A stretch of DNA of 64,000 nt from positions 53,330,001-53,394,000 of the forward strand of contig NC_059346.1 in NCBI RefSeq assembly GCF_019703515.2, read 5' to 3'. This DNA comes from Myxocyprinus asiaticus. Taxonomy: Eukaryota; Chordata; Actinopteri; Cypriniformes; Catostomidae. This document shows positions 11,902-24,615 of this stretch, piece by piece. Each line of letters opens with the position of its first letter. Positions within the stretch are counted from its first letter, which is position 1. The notes under the pieces are model-generated. The model was not told where the DNA came from. It searched no databases and was given only the letters and a program-made list of their open reading frames with translations. Both the position numbers and the translations under genes were made by a program.

Positions 11902-12825
11902 ACTTATGCTGCATTCACATGCTATTGCAATTATCCAACTTCCCAGTTCTGAAGTCGTAATTACCAGTATTTAGTTTGGTGCTTTGGTGTCAGAAACATT
12001 GACGATGCCAGGTTTTTTCATGCATATTACTCTTATTTTGACACCGTAATACATGTTAGCTTGCTGATGACAGAGGAATTTCTGGTCAAGTACATGCTAT
12101 TTTCTCTGCAATTTTTCCAATATACATCTAAAGCTGGCATCAGACTTGCCGGTTTTTCCAGCGATTTTCAGGTGTAAGCTTTATTTACACAATCTCTGGA
12201 CAGTAGGTGAGAGACAGAGAGCACATTATTGTCTGCCAGTGGGAGGACGTTAATCCCTTGACTGTCAGGACTCCCTGCTGAATCAATGGTACCAGCATGG
12301 AACAATGGAAAAGCACATCAAAATTGTTTGAAAAATTTGTTTGAAAAATTTGTTCTGTCTCTGGGTTCTCTTGTGTTCTCATCAAATGACCAATGAGCTT
12401 TTTCTTTTACTGACCCCTCCACCATTTTGTATCGGCAAGTGTGACTGAAGAGAATGAGATCTCAGTAAAACAGCCGACAAGTCTGACACCTTTGGCCAAA
12501 ATCAGGTGTTCGGAGTCAGCTAGTGTGATGCCGCATTAATGGTTACTGAGATACGTAAATGTATATGACCGAAACAGCAAGCGATAACAAAGTTTCTGCA
12601 TTTTATTAAAATATTTCTAAAACTTATCATTCACTACAGACACTGTAGTCTCCTCCGCCATGTTGAAAGTTTATTTCTCCTTCCAACTTGGAAACTCAGG
12701 TATCAAAATTATCTGCAAGTTTTCCAGTCGTTATTACGATTTGAGGGGGCGTTCATCTGCTATCATTCTGAGCAGGAAACTCATTTATAAGATAATTCCG
12801 ATGGCACGTGAAGGCAGCATTACTT
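11902..12825. mobile_element. palindromic MITE (atgctgcattcacatgc ends) with internal foldback
   Basis: The left end atgctgcattcacatgctat is complementary to the right end acgtgaaggcagcat near 12806-12821. An inner inverted pair is ggcatcagacttgccgg (about 12136) and gacaagtctgacacc (about 12475). No coding capacity. Confidence 0.55.
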
Positions 12826-12902
12826 CTTTGAATGAATGTGACTGAAAAAGCACAGTCCATCCAATTTTCATAAACATTTGAATAGTAATTACATAAACAT
12901 AC

Positions 12903-12933
12903 TCCTAACCCTAACCCTAACCTTAACCCTAAC
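12903..12933 (+). repeat. telomere-like (CCTAAC)n, about 5 units
   Basis: cctaaccctaacccta followed by one variant unit (ccttaaccctaac). Short telomere-like runs are frequent inside fish MITEs, so it need not mark an old chromosome end. Confidence 0.8.
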
Positions 12934-12939
12934 AGTACT

Positions 12940-14790
12940 CAGACTGATCTTGCAGTGTATTCTGAAACAGTAGGTTGACTTTTTTGGCCTAACTTGGTCT
13001 TTGCTTACCAAAATTCGAATCACTGCCCCCAGTGGCCGTAATGGGAAGTGTTGTTGAATTTAAGCCAGGTGTAAGCTTTTTTTAGGTGAAATGCACACAG
13101 AGTGGCAACACGAGTTGTTTTTAGCTGTAACGGATGTAATACAGTGAGGAGGAATGCATATTTTATTAACTCTACTCAAACTTAAACCTAACCGTCAGTG
13201 GAGTTAAAAAAAAGTATGCTTGGAGGGAAAATGGAAGCTCCGAATTGTGGTCAAATATAGTATCTTGCTTGCCAAAGAGCAAAATGGATTTGACATCAAA
13301 GGCACAGCATGGCCGATTTTCAGGGCATGAATATTCGCTGCATGGTGAAACTTATTCAGAATTCGGCACAGTGAGTCTGTATTTGGGTGGCTAATCATTC
13401 TGAACTAACTTGCCAGTTTCCTGTGTGATCATGTTGTTACCCTCACTCTAACAGTATAAACAAAAAACCTTTTAAATCAAGGTAAACCAGCCTTTGAGCC
13501 CTTTCCCTTTCACCCTGTATTTATTTAATGGCAAACTACAAGGCTAGATCCCTAAAACAAACGTTGAGCTTCGGCATGTGTTGTGCTACAATAGGAGAGA
13601 TCAAACTGCCTTTTTAGCCTCCATTTCTCAGTGGAAAGTGCAGGGTCCAGTTACCCACGCTCCCCCTCAAGCTTGTTTGCCATTAAATATTACAATGTGC
13701 TATAGTACAGAGGTGAAAGTGAGCCCCTTCGAGCTGCCACTTACTGGAATAAAGGGCCGGCCTGATGCGGCAGGTAAACAGAGAGAGCGAAAGCCACAGG
13801 TTGGGTTACAGACCGGCTGAAGAAGAGGCCCTCTCAGGCTCTGGTTGCCCATGATGGGCGGATCGCTTTACCCGCGGCTGCCACATGAAATGGTCTGGTC
13901 CAAGTTCCCTGCCTGCCTCTTGGATGGAATGATTACTTATTCATAGTTTGAGGGAAGAATAGGAGGGTGGGTTGTGAATGGGGGTCCTTGTTGTCAGTGG
14001 TGGTGTAAGGAACAGGTGACAGAAGGAGATCTGTTACCTGTTGCTGCCCCTCAGCCCCCCTCTCTTTCTGGGACTTTGTCTCTCCACCACAATGAGTATG
14101 GGCACACATTTTTGTTGGGCAGCAGTCAGCCCTGGAATACAGATAGCAAAGTTTACATTAAGCTCCCCCTTTCTCCAATGATTTCGTCACGAACACATCA
14201 GATCAAAGCAGGACAAATGTGCACTGCAAGAGTGCCATTTTTTGGAGTTATTCCCCCATTTCTTTAATATTCCTTAACCTTTCTCTTATGAATTGTCTAT
14301 CAGGATTCCAAAATTGCAATAAATTAATAAATTTTAATTGTTAAATAACAAAACGTGTAAAGGGTCTTTAATGACCCCAGAAATAGTATCGTAATGTATA
14401 TTTCCACTTCTATCAATCATATTTTTATGATTCTTTCATATCTATTTAAATTTACTATCACAGGACATCTATTTCTTTGTTTGTTACAAGACAAATAAGT
14501 GCCATATTCATACAAATTACTACTATATCATGTTGATTTTCTGCACAGTGGTGGTGAATTATCAGTATCCCATAGGGCTGGATATATTTCAGTGATTGAC
14601 TTGATTTACATTTGACATTGCTATTGACGAAGAAGCAACATGGAAGTAAACTATAAGTGTAACACATGAACAGTATTACAGTATATGGCTATTGCCATTT
14701 ATGCGTACTACTGAAATTCTGTAAATTGTACATCTATTTAGACTCAACAAGTGCCTAAAAATACATATAATACAAATGTGCATCTTTTGT
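12940..14790. other. intergenic; GC-richer non-repetitive block 13590-14260
   Basis: No family is recognised. The block 13590-14260 is clearly GC-richer than its flanks and free of repeat hallmarks. Small frames at 13578-13820 and 13974-14267 show no domain signature. A candidate for conserved non-coding DNA. Confidence 0.4.
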
Positions 14791-14805
14791 GTAGATTATG
14801 TGTTA

Positions 14806-15786
14806 CAGTTGCAGTCGAAATTATTCAACAATCAATTTCCAGTAGACAAAGTTAGCAGCACCATTCATACATTTTTTAAATATGGTACAACAGCAACCTT
14901 CTTGGGGTGTGGAAGAAAGCAAAACTTCACCAAGGGAAATGTTGACTTGAATATTCAAGAAGTAATAGGAAAGAAGTAGGAAAGACCTGTGGAGTCCTAG
15001 AAGAAGGTTTTATAGACGTATGACACTAAACCGAAAATGAGTTTTAGACCCATGGGTCAGCAGTACATCTGGAGTTAGATGACAAGGTGATGACAAGAAC
15101 GACACCATCCCCACAGTCAAGCATGGAGGTGGATCAGTCCTGTTATAGGGGTGTTTTGCGGCTGCAGGAAACAGCTATCCTGACTATGTGACTGACACCA
15201 TGGATTCTTTCAGGTATCAGGCCATTTTGGCATGAAAAATTTGATGCCTTCAGTGTGCAAAATGAAGCTCGGTGATCACTGGACTTTCCAGCAAGACAAT
15301 AACACCAAGGATACATCCAAGCTGTCCAAAATCTGGTTCAGGGATAGGTTGTGGAATGTCCTTAAATGGCCCTTTCAGTCTATCATTAAAATCCCATTAA
15401 AAAACCTTTGTTGGGATTTCAAGGAAGCAGTGGCAGCACAGAAACCAAAGAATGTCAATGACCTGGAAGCTTTTGCTCATGAAATGTGTAAAAATTCTAA
15501 TAGAAAGGTGTCCGAAGCCAGAGAACACTTACCTGAAACATTTATTTGCTGTTATTAAGGATAAAGGATGCTCAACAAATGATTGACTTTGGGGGTCGAA
15601 TATTTTTGACATGACATTTGTGGAGAGAATCTGTTATTTTTTATTTTAAAATCTCTTTGTTCTCAAAATCACTCAAATGTGTATTAAAAATTATTTTGTT
15701 TACTGAGGTTTTAGTTGATGTGTTTTAATTCACATCACCAGAATGTATTGCTGGTCAGGGGGGTTGAATAATTTCAATTGCAGCTG
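14806..15786 (+). mobile_element. Tc1-like transposon, decayed, TA-flanked
   Basis: The left end cagttgcagtcgaaattatt and the inverted right end (aataatttcaattgcagctg) match, each followed by TA outside. The transposase is on the + strand: 15232-15558 keeps HWTFQQDN with one catalytic Asp and a C-terminal KNLCWDFKEAVAAQKPKN segment. The usual PIENLW is here PLKNLC, so the last catalytic Glu is lost. The N-terminal half is frameshifted. Confidence 0.83.
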
Positions 15787-15789
15787 TAT

Positions 15790-16580
15790 CTGTAGCTCAA
15801 TATGCATATGACAGCCAGTTGAGTCTCATAAAATTTCAGCATGGAAGTAATTAATCCCATTCCATCATCTGTTGCATCATCTCTTTGATATATAGCCTAT
15901 TCTATTATTTTCGAATTGTCTCAAAAATGCTTTAAACATTTTGTAGATCCATTTGTGACAGATATAAGTGCCAGGTCGCTAAAGACCCCAATGTTTGGCA
16001 AAATGCCCATACATTTAAGGGATAAACATGACAATGCAACTAGACTTTGGAATAGAGAAATTTAAAGGAGTTAAATCAGATAAGTTAAAACATTAACTTT
16101 GGCAACCCTAACTAAACCTAACACTAAAATAAAAAACAATCTAAACTGCAACTAATAATCGAAAATTACATTGAAATAAACAATTTGAAAGTGAGATAGA
16201 AATAAAAACTGAATAAAAAAATTCAAAACTATTATAACCCTAAAACCGAGAGCATTCAGCTTCAGAGACAGCTTACTCTGCTATGATGTCCGGGGTCGCA
16301 CCAGCGAGCGGATGGATTGGATGGTGACTTTATCACACTCCTGTAAGTCCACACAGGTAGCTTGACACCGATATCAGCCCCAGTGGATAGAGAGCTGATC
16401 TAGCCTCACACTCCCTGCTGCTCTTACACTGCCACCCTGACACCAGAGAGTACGTGCCATGTTTCAACTGTGTGAAATCTCACACTGCCCGTTATTTGGG
16501 GCCACAGAGGCTCAACTATGTTGGCAGATCTCACTGTGCTAGAAAGGCCTGTGCTTTGTACAAGTGCTTTGCATTGAAGT
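15790..16580. other. intergenic; GC-richer block 16245-16580
   Basis: AT-rich up to 16240, then about 340 bases of more balanced composition without repeat hallmarks. Short opposing frames at 16424-16657 have no signature. Confidence 0.4.
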
Positions 16581-16587
16581 GTTGCTA

Positions 16588-17206
16588 CAATACCAGCCAA
16601 AAGTTTGGACACATCTACACATTCTTTATTATTACTGATTTCTGCATGTTAGAATAATAGGCATATGAGAAATATGTTGTGACCAAAATTAACTAGCTTT
16701 TTTCATTTTAGCTTCTTTAAAGTACTCTGCTTCAGACTCTGGGCATTCTCTCAAGGTGCATCTTGATATGCTTTTTAAACAGTATTGAATCAGTTCTCAT
16801 GTATGCTTGAAACTTGTTGGCTTATTTGCCTTCACTAACCGATCCAACTTATCAATAAAATAAAATAAAAGAGTAGAAATTAAATTAAATTAAATTATTA
16901 AATTAAATGATAGTTTTGTAAAGAAATTCATAAAAATACAGTATGTTGGCTTATTTTCCTTCACTATCTGGTCCAACTTATTCAGTTCCAATAAAATAAA
17001 ATAAAATAAAAATTATAAATTCATATAGTAGGTTGGCTTTTGCTGCACTATCCTGTCCAACTTATCCATTTTAAAAAATAAAACAAAATAAAATTAAAAT
17101 AAAATAATTTCACGAATTTAAGCATAAGCCTCTGCAGTATCAAATGGTTTTTAAGGTAATGAGAAATATAAATTCAGTCAAGTGTGTATAAACCTTTGAC
17201 TGGCAG
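16588..17206. mobile_element. Tc1/mariner deletion derivative carrying a minisatellite
   Basis: The left end accagccaaaagtttggaca and the right end gtgtataaacctttgactgg are inverted copies. No transposase remains. The interior is taken by three tandem units (see next entry). Confidence 0.7.
16817..17110 (+). repeat. three-unit minisatellite inside the Tc1 derivative
   Basis: Each unit contains gttggctt, a cactat/cactaac segment, tccaactta(t) and a run of aataaaataaaat; units start near 16817, 16944 and 17032. Unit lengths are roughly 127 and 88 bases, differing mainly in the A/T tract. Confidence 0.7.
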
Positions 17207-17229
17207 CTTACAAACAGTAGATGCATAAC

Positions 17230-18200
17230 TAGTTTCCTCACCCAAACCAAATAAAAACTAGAAAAACGATCTGAGAGCATGCCAGCAAATGTTGTCAAAA
17301 CTCTTATGAGCAGCAATCACCCTTAAGATCCTGCCACTTGCATTCCACAAAGCCCTGGTCTGTTCTCCTCATGCCAAATACAGAAGCAGATGAAGTCCAT
17401 TCAGTATTTATCAGCAGAGACCTCTGAAGCTGAGTAAATGCTTTAATTAAACTGGAGCCTCGCATCAAAAGCTGCATTCAAGGATGTCAATCAGCGGCGG
17501 CAGGATGGAGTGAAACCAGATCATGGCCACTCTCCCCGGCCTTATCGCAGAGATGTAGGGATCAGGGCCTCCACAGCCATTGTTACAGTCTGCCAGTCCA
17601 CAGGAACGTGTAACTAAAGTCACCCGGGCCCATTGTGCCACTAGTAAGCAATATGTTCCACTGTGTGATGGGTGAAGACATCAACACAGATTCTTTTCAT
17701 TGGTGCGGTCCTGATACTTGCAGCTGTCTGTGGCATGGAGCATTTGTATTACACTGGCTTTGAGAAAATATTATATGTAATACATAATGATTAATAGAAA
17801 TGTTTTATTCACATCTTAATTCTGCTAAAAATGAATTGTTGTGCAAAATATAATGCTTATGTAAAATATAATCCTTGCTCATAGGCCTAAATGTTTTTCT
17901 CAAACTATCATTGCTTGCTAACTGATAGCATTATCTACAGAATAAGGTATATCCCATATGTCTTGTTCTTTGTGGTCATTATCTAGCTATATAGCTACAT
18001 ATTTCTATTAATAGATCCAACATCTAAACAGACAGAGGTATAACAAACTGATTGGTTTAAAGTAGTGGAAAGTCAGTATTAGCATACCACGCTTTGAATA
18101 GGCAGTAGCTTTATCAGCAATGGTCTCTGCTGGCCTCTACTGGAAAAAATAAAGTACTAAAGTGTGTGCAGAAAAATATCCTTAGACCAAAAGCTGTTTC
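17230..18200. other. intergenic; GC-richer block 17270-17760 is a possible conserved element
   Basis: 17270-17760 is non-repetitive and more balanced in composition than the AT-rich DNA on both sides. No reading frame has a recognisable product. The remainder is AT-rich without features. Confidence 0.4.
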
Positions 18201-18211
18201 ATGTGCTCCAT

Positions 18212-18220
18212 CAAGTGTGT

Positions 18221-18251
<31 letters not shown>

Positions 18252-18258
18252 GGGGGGG
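18212..18258 (+). repeat. (TG)n followed by G tract
   Basis: About 11 TG units followed by about 24 G. Such a G tract is prone to sequencing error. Confidence 0.9.
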
Positions 18259-18370
18259 TTGGAGTTTATTAAAACTCAGTACAGTTTTAAACTGAGTTGT
18301 AACACAATTGAGTCCTGTACCTTTTACTTATTTAAAACTGAATATATTTTTATTTGGGGTTTTTTAAGAC

Positions 18371-18530
18371 AGTTTTAACCTGTCACTGGCCCAAGTTGTC
18401 CTCACTCACTTCAAAACAGTTACCATTGTACCAGTGCCGAAACCTGCTGATGCAATGGCCCTCAACAACTTCCGCCCTGTTGCTCTTGTTCCTCACCCCC
18501 TTGATATCCTGTCTCAGCCTTCTGGTGTAA
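18371..18530 (+). mobile_element. Rex1-like LINE RT fragment
   Basis: One frame reads HFKTVTIVPVPKP then ALNNFRPVALVP, the fingers motif of Rex1/CR1-type reverse transcriptases (consensus NDYRPVALT). Only about 50 codons remain. Confidence 0.65.
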
Positions 18531-18564
18531 TATTCATCATAAACGTTGTTTTCAGGCAGAATAA

Positions 18565-18657
18565 TTAGTACAGTAATCTAATTACACTGTAGAATATGTA
18601 ATTAGTAGTGAGTAATTAATTACTTTTTTTTAAGAGTAACTTACCCAACACTGGTTC
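18565..18657 (-). mobile_element. fragment of hAT MITE with CAGTGTTGGG end
   Basis: It reads gtaatctaattacactgtag to taacttacccaacactg, matching in inverse one end of the full copy at 24783-25293. Confidence 0.75.
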
Positions 18658-19074
18658 CAGGTGTGTAACAGTGGGTGAGCAAGTGTCATTAGCCCCTTAA
18701 ACTCTGGTACATTTTTGGGCTGCCGCCTGCAGTTTCTCACACTCACATTTAAAAGCTCACCATTCACATATACTGTGGACTAATGTGTCTCATTTGTCAG
18801 AAAATCCCCCAAATAATAATAAAAAAAAAGTCTCTAATAATTCATAAATAATACTGTATGTGTTTATACTCTTACGATAAAAGTTTTTTTTTTTTTTTTT
18901 TTTTTTGGTTGTTACCCTAACTCTGTAAACGTAATTCTGGTTCTGTTCACTCGACCTCACTTTGAAAAGTCTTATTTGATTCCACTAGATGGCAGCAAGC
19001 AGTAGAAAAGAAAAAAAAAGATTATTTTTCTCTATCACATTCCATCACAATATACAGGTCTGAAATGTAGGTAA

Positions 19075-19745
19075 CACATTTTAGCCCTCACAGATGTGCT
19101 CGTTCATAGACTTTCAGTCTAATTTTCAGTTCATGCACCTCCCCATTGTTTCATTGAATATCTCGGCCCCTTAGTGGACTAGGTGTCATTAGAAAGCTAA
19201 GATCCTCCCCTTTGCGATGACATCAATAGTTGAAAACATATTTTTCTGATGATTTGTTTAGCATGCTTTTCCTGCTGGATGGCATGTTTTGTAATGGATA
19301 ACTAAGATATAACATTCAATAATTCACCCAATCAAGCTCACAGACAAGTAAAAAATGGCTCATTTTGTAGAAAACTGCCTAAGGGACATACAGCAGCAAT
19401 GATCAGCACAAAAAAGCGATGTTTGCATTTGATGTCTTTCAGAAATCATATTTCAATTTGTGATACGTATGAAAATCTTTCGAACTGTGGTATTAGGGGG
19501 GAAAAAAACTGTTTAGTCATTCCTGAGAATGAGAGCTTTCATTTTATACATGACTTGTCCAGTTAAGTGCTATGCGAAATAATTTTATATTCATATGAAT
19601 ATTACCTCTAGGGGGTGCTTATTTTGTGGCGCGAATGTCCTTAGGCCTTATTTTGTTATTTTATGTAACATAAATGTATTCTCTGAAAAGTTCAGATTCT
19701 AAACTTTCAGATGATACCATTTATGCCCGAGTCTGACTTGTATAT
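19075..19745 (+). repeat. dispersed repeat family X, copy 2
   Basis: Collinear with 1975-2700 over nearly its whole length, with scattered substitutions and small indels. The far end diverges after about 19740. Confidence 0.75.
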
Positions 19746-19749
19746 AAGG

Positions 19750-20432
19750 GGCTGGCGGGTCCCTAGATTTTAAGGAGTGGAAACCGCTGACCCCAATCAC
19801 GAACCGTTTACTCCTCTATCTAGGAAACGCTAGGAGTCTCTGCTATTGAACCAGCAGACTCAGAAAAAACTTTTCCCTTCAGCTTTCAGCCAGCAGAACA
19901 CAGAACTCAAGCGCTAACACAGTAACCAAAAAGATAAACACACACACACACACACACATTGCATCATGCCAGTTGCACCATTTTTTACTTATACTTCTCC
20001 TGTTGTACATGGCTCAGTGCACCTGTTTCTTTAACATGCACTGTAATAAGACTGCCATTGATTAAACCTCTTTTTTGTTTAGTTTTTTTACCGATCAACC
20101 CTGCCTTTTACATATTTCGACATAAATAACTTACTCACTACATTATCATTTGCACTGTAATTGTAATTTGCCATTTCTACCTCATTATTTGGCACTGCAC
20201 CTACTGTATTTATACTTTTTGGTCATTTTCATTGACTGTTCTTGCCATCTGCACCTCTTAAAAATGTGAACTTTACCACAGTTGATTTAATATAGTAATA
20301 TTGCTACAGTATTTTCACTTCTGTATTTCATTCGCTCTGTACTCGTACTCTGCACAGTGACAATAAAGTGGAATCTAATTGGATCTAATGTATAGAGGAA
20401 AAATACAATATCTGAATTTTTTTCATACTGAA

Positions 20433-20468
<36 letters not shown>

Positions 20469-20855
20469 TATATGCTGAGTAGCTGTTTTTGCACAAATCA
20501 AAACTGCATTATTTTGCTTTCAGGTAGCTGGGACTCATATAACAGCGATTACTGGGTAGACTAACAATCACTTCGTATTCAATGATGTTGTCACATTTCC
20601 CATAAGATAAAATTATTTTAAGAAGAACATAGTTCAACAGAAAAAAAAAATAGTGACATTGTGCAATGGAGGAAACACGTATTACAGTATATTAAAGACT
20701 AATAACTTTTGTGTTAAAGGTCACACAAAAGCCTTCCTGCAATGTTTTGGGAACATTAGTTTATGGTTCTAAAAGCTAAAACCTAAAAAGACAATTTCTA
20801 GAACGTTAGGAACAGGTTCTTCAAAATAAACAAATAAATAAAATGAACAATTGGG
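19750..20855. other. intergenic with a LINE-type 3' tail at about 20200-20395
   Basis: A (CA)n run is at 19938-19958. The text gtgacaataaagtggaatc at about 20358 looks like the 3' end of a Rex1/CR1-type LINE. A poly-T run of about 32 lies at 20436-20467. No gene seen. Confidence 0.45.
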
Positions 20856-20859
20856 AACC

Positions 20860-22452
20860 ATACAATACATACACCAGCTTTCTGATGCGCATGCAGCAGC
20901 TAGTGAGACAATTCACTTCCAGCACATGCACGATCAGCACTGGTGACCCCCAGGGATGTGTGCTCTCCCCACTACTCTTCTCCCTCTACACAAATGACTG
21001 CACCACCAAGGACCCCTATGTCAAGCTCCTGAAGTTTGCAGACAACACCACTGTCTTCGGCCTCATCCAAGATGCCGATGAGTCTGCATACAGAAGGGAG
21101 GTTAAACAGCTGGCTGCCTGGTGCAGTTAAAACAACTTGGAGCTGAACACGCTCAAAATAGTGGAGATGATTGTGGACTTTAGGAGGAACACCCTGACAT
21201 TGACCCCCCTCACCATTCTAAACAGCACTGTGGCAGCAGTGGAGTCATTCAGGTTCCTGGGCACTACCATCTCACAGGACCTGAAATGGAAGACCCACAT
21301 TGACTCCATTGTGAAAAAGGCCCAGCAGAGGTTGTACTTCGCCAGTTGTAGAAATTCAACCTGCCACAGGCGCTGCTGATACAGTTCTACCCAGCGGTCA
21401 TTGAGTCTGTCCTCTGCACTTCAATAACTGTCTGGTTTGGTTCAGCTACCAAACTGGATATCAGAAGACTACAAAGGACAGTTCGGACTACTGAGAGGAA
21501 TATTGGTTGCCCCCTGCCCCCCCCCCCTTCAAGAACTGTACACTTCCAGAGTGAGGAAAAAGGCTGGAAAAATCACTCTGGACCCCACTCACCCTGCCCA
21601 CTACCTTTTTGAACTGTTGCCTTCTGGACGACATTACAGAACTCTGAGCACCAGAACTGTCAGGCACAGGAACAGTTTTTTTCCCTCAGGCTATCCATCT
21701 CATGAACAGTTAAAACTGCCCCATTTAGCAATAATTATGTGCAATACACAGCTAAGTCTATTATATTTATCCAACATATCTCTTCTGCCATACATTCCCT
21801 TGAAATGTATATAACAGATTTGTATATTGTACATACATTCATACACACAGTTACATTCAAAAAGTATTTTGATTACTGAAGAGATTACTTTGCATTTTAT
21901 TGTCATTTGTTTCATTTAATATTTAGTCCTTTCAGATGGAAAACATTTATACATATAAATGATGCGATCCAAAGTGCATTTGAACAGCGGTGAAACACTT
22001 TCTTATGATGTGTTACATTCATACGAGCAGACAGAGAAGTAAGTTTGAAGTAAGTTTGGAGCAGAAGAAATAGAAATAAACCTTGTGTAAACTGTCAGCT
22101 TTACGCTAAGATAAAATGCTATTTCTAGCCATTTTACATGCACGTTACCAGGCAAGATCTTATTTTTTTAACAAGAAAATTCACGTTAGATCATAATTTC
22201 TTTCTTTAAGACCTTTGATATTAGGGCAAAAATCGTATTCTTGATAATAATTTTTGTATTGTTTTCCTGTATAAATATGTCTTATTGTGTATTTCTATAT
22301 GTGCTTATATTTTCTATTCACTTTTTAATTTTTTTTTTTCTATTATCTATGTCTTGTTGCTGTATTGTTTGTGCACTGGAAGCTCCTGTCACCAAGACAA
22401 ATTCCTTGTATGTGTAAGCATACTTGGCAATAAAACTAATTCTGATTCTGAT
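20860..22452 (+). mobile_element. Rex1-like LINE, RT palm to 3' end
   Basis: STGDPQGCVLSPLLFSLYTN (20940-21000) is the RT palm motif. The catalytic box is KFADNTTV (FADN instead of FADD), so the second Asp is lost. The C-terminus continues at 21137-21379 (FLGTTISQDLKWKTHI) and in broken frames to about 21700. The 3' end is acttggcaataaaactaatt with a ctgattctgat tail at about 22440-22452. About 21840-22230 may be an insertion. Confidence 0.78.
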
Positions 22453-22684
22453 ACAACTAACTTGGCTCTAAGCCTAGGGCCTCAAAATCCCGTGGGCCCC
22501 CCCGGTCAGACTGTGAAATGTTCTAGAGGAAAGTTCTGTGTTTTGTGGATCTGATTGGCCTTGTGTTCTTTGGGGACCCGCATCCAGATGTATCAGAAGT
22601 AATGCTGCATAATATGTTCAGCACATTTGGTCCAATCAACTCTATGTAGGTATTTATAGAGACCTTGTGCTGCCTGCAGTGTGC

Positions 22685-23110
22685 TTATTAAAGGAATATT
22701 TTAAGTTAAGCTCAGTCGACAGCATTTGTGGCATAAAGGTGATTTCCACAAAAAATGGTTTTGACTCAACTCTTCTTTTCTTTAAAAAAAGATAAAAGAA
22801 AAGAAACATCGAGGTCACAGTGAGGCACTTATAATGGAAGTGAATGGAGGTTTTAAAGGCAGAAATATGAAGCTTATCATTTGATAAAAACACTTACTTT
22901 AATTCTTCTGTTAAAACTTGTGTCTTACTTGAACTTTAAAGATGTTTACATCATCGTTTACTGGGGATACATGGTAAAGTTGTAAAACTGGATATAACTT
23001 TACACAGAAAAGATTAGACTAAAATCGTGTGAACACACACATTGTTTATGTCTTGTGCTATACTTTTGAAACAGCAAGTATTTTAACGTTTACGTATAGT
23101 CAGATAGGCC
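22685..23110. mobile_element. TTAA-flanked MITE family Y, truncated copy
   Basis: It begins ttaaaggaatattttaagtt, then gcatttgtggcataaaggtg and aatggaagtgaatggag, collinear with the arms of the full copy at 24616-25731. The right end is missing or decayed. Confidence 0.65.
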
Positions 23111-23373
23111 TACTGTAACTGTTACTTTAAAAAGTGATAAAAATGTTTGTATTGAGTAAGTACCGTTACACAAAGTAGTCACAGTGTTTTTGAAAGATTT
23201 GAATTGTCTGTGCGGGACAAGGACGATTTGGGTTTCATTTGGATTTAAACTATTTTTTGTTATAGTTCATTATGAAAGGCACCGTGAAAAGTGGATCAGT
23301 GTTCTTCTCCTGGATGCCTGTTTTGTGATGATATTGTAGTGTAATGATTTTGCCAGTAGATGACAGTGTTAAA

Positions 23374-23583
23374 CTAGGTTTTGTCAGGTTCAGCTTCATC
23401 CTTGGCTGCATCCAAAAATGTAGGCAGCTGACTTGCCACCAACTCAGTTAACAGCTTATCCGGCAGCATCTTTGAATGAATGGAACTCTCAAAGAAACTG
23501 GTCTCAGAGCAGTTTGAAAAGGAACTCATTTTCATCCCACCTCCATATACAGCCCAAGGCCTAATGACCTTGACACTAGGCAT
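23374..23583 (-). other. unrecognised 69-codon reading frame
   Basis: The minus-strand frame starts MPSVKVIRPWAVYGGG and ends LPTFLDAAKDEAEPDKT. The composition is protein-like, but no family is recognised and there is no flanking splice or promoter signal I can defend. It may be chance or a relic of a mobile element. Confidence 0.15.
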
Positions 23584-24029
23584 TTAGCCTACTTTATTCA
23601 GTATGTTGCCATTTGGCAAATTTTAAATGTAGTCTCAGTACAGTTACACGTGTTCATATGAAGATAAAGGTACATTTGTAATCAAAGTACACGTTGCTAC
23701 ACCTCAGGCTTTGGTAATCACAGCAGGAATGCTGATGAAATATCAGCCAGATTATTGAAACACTACTGTGTAATATGTGGATATGAAATGTGGCCTTTAA
23801 TTAAAGGTACTGAAATATTTTATGATATTTCTCAGATTTTGGATTGCTTATTAACAGTTAAGTGGATCTAAAATCTTATTTTAATCTTATTCTGTGCAAC
23901 ATATAATCTGCAATAAAAATAAAATAAAAAAATCACAGTTTTAAGGCAACTTCTCAGCAGTCTCCCAGTGCAACCAGTTTCACTGGATAACTTGCATATT
24001 CTTAGGTTATTGCTCTAATGTTATTAACA

Positions 24030-24275
24030 TTACAGTAGATTCCACCTATTCTGCCAATTGCACTCTTCACTTGTTTGTGTAATGTACTGTATAATATATC
24101 ATTGTATTGTTAGTATATTCTGTATATTGAATGCTGTATGTATATATTGTATGCAATGATATGTCACAAAAAACTGATTGATATTGATACTGTATGCAAT
24201 TTTTGATTTTTGGTGCTACCCACCAAGTCATATTCCTTGTAAGTGTAACTTGGCCTATAAACTTGAATTCGGAGT
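24030..24275 (+). mobile_element. LINE 3'-tail fragment (Rex1/CR1-type)
   Basis: The text ccaccaagtcatattccttg then gtgtaacttggcctataaac parallels the 3' end of the copy ending at 22452. A similar scrap is at 42770-42905. Confidence 0.5.
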
Positions 24276-24615
24276 CTCATTTCACATAAACTGCAATGTT
24301 GCACAATGTAAGCTGCTGTTTAGTGATTTCCAGTGAAATTATTTACCCAATATCTGGATCAGGCTTCTGCATCTAGACTACAGTCTGGCCGAACAGGTCA
24401 AGGTTGTGCCTTTTGAAATACGATCATCAAATCAGATTTGCTTGCATATCAGAAAGTTGTTCTAAAGTGCAACAATGGTTATCAACTGCATGGAGGGTGC
24501 CAATAAAAAGTGAGGAATCTGTCTGTCTGTCTGTTTGTCTATCTATCTATGACCCATCTAGCAACAACTAGAACACTTTAGAAACCACTTACTGTAGAAT
24601 CACTCTGATAAACAC

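Noticed and set aside
12903..12933. Relic of a chromosome fusion (interstitial telomere)
   Set aside because: Only about five units; similar telomere-like runs occur inside a MITE at 62570-62620, so a transposon origin is simpler.
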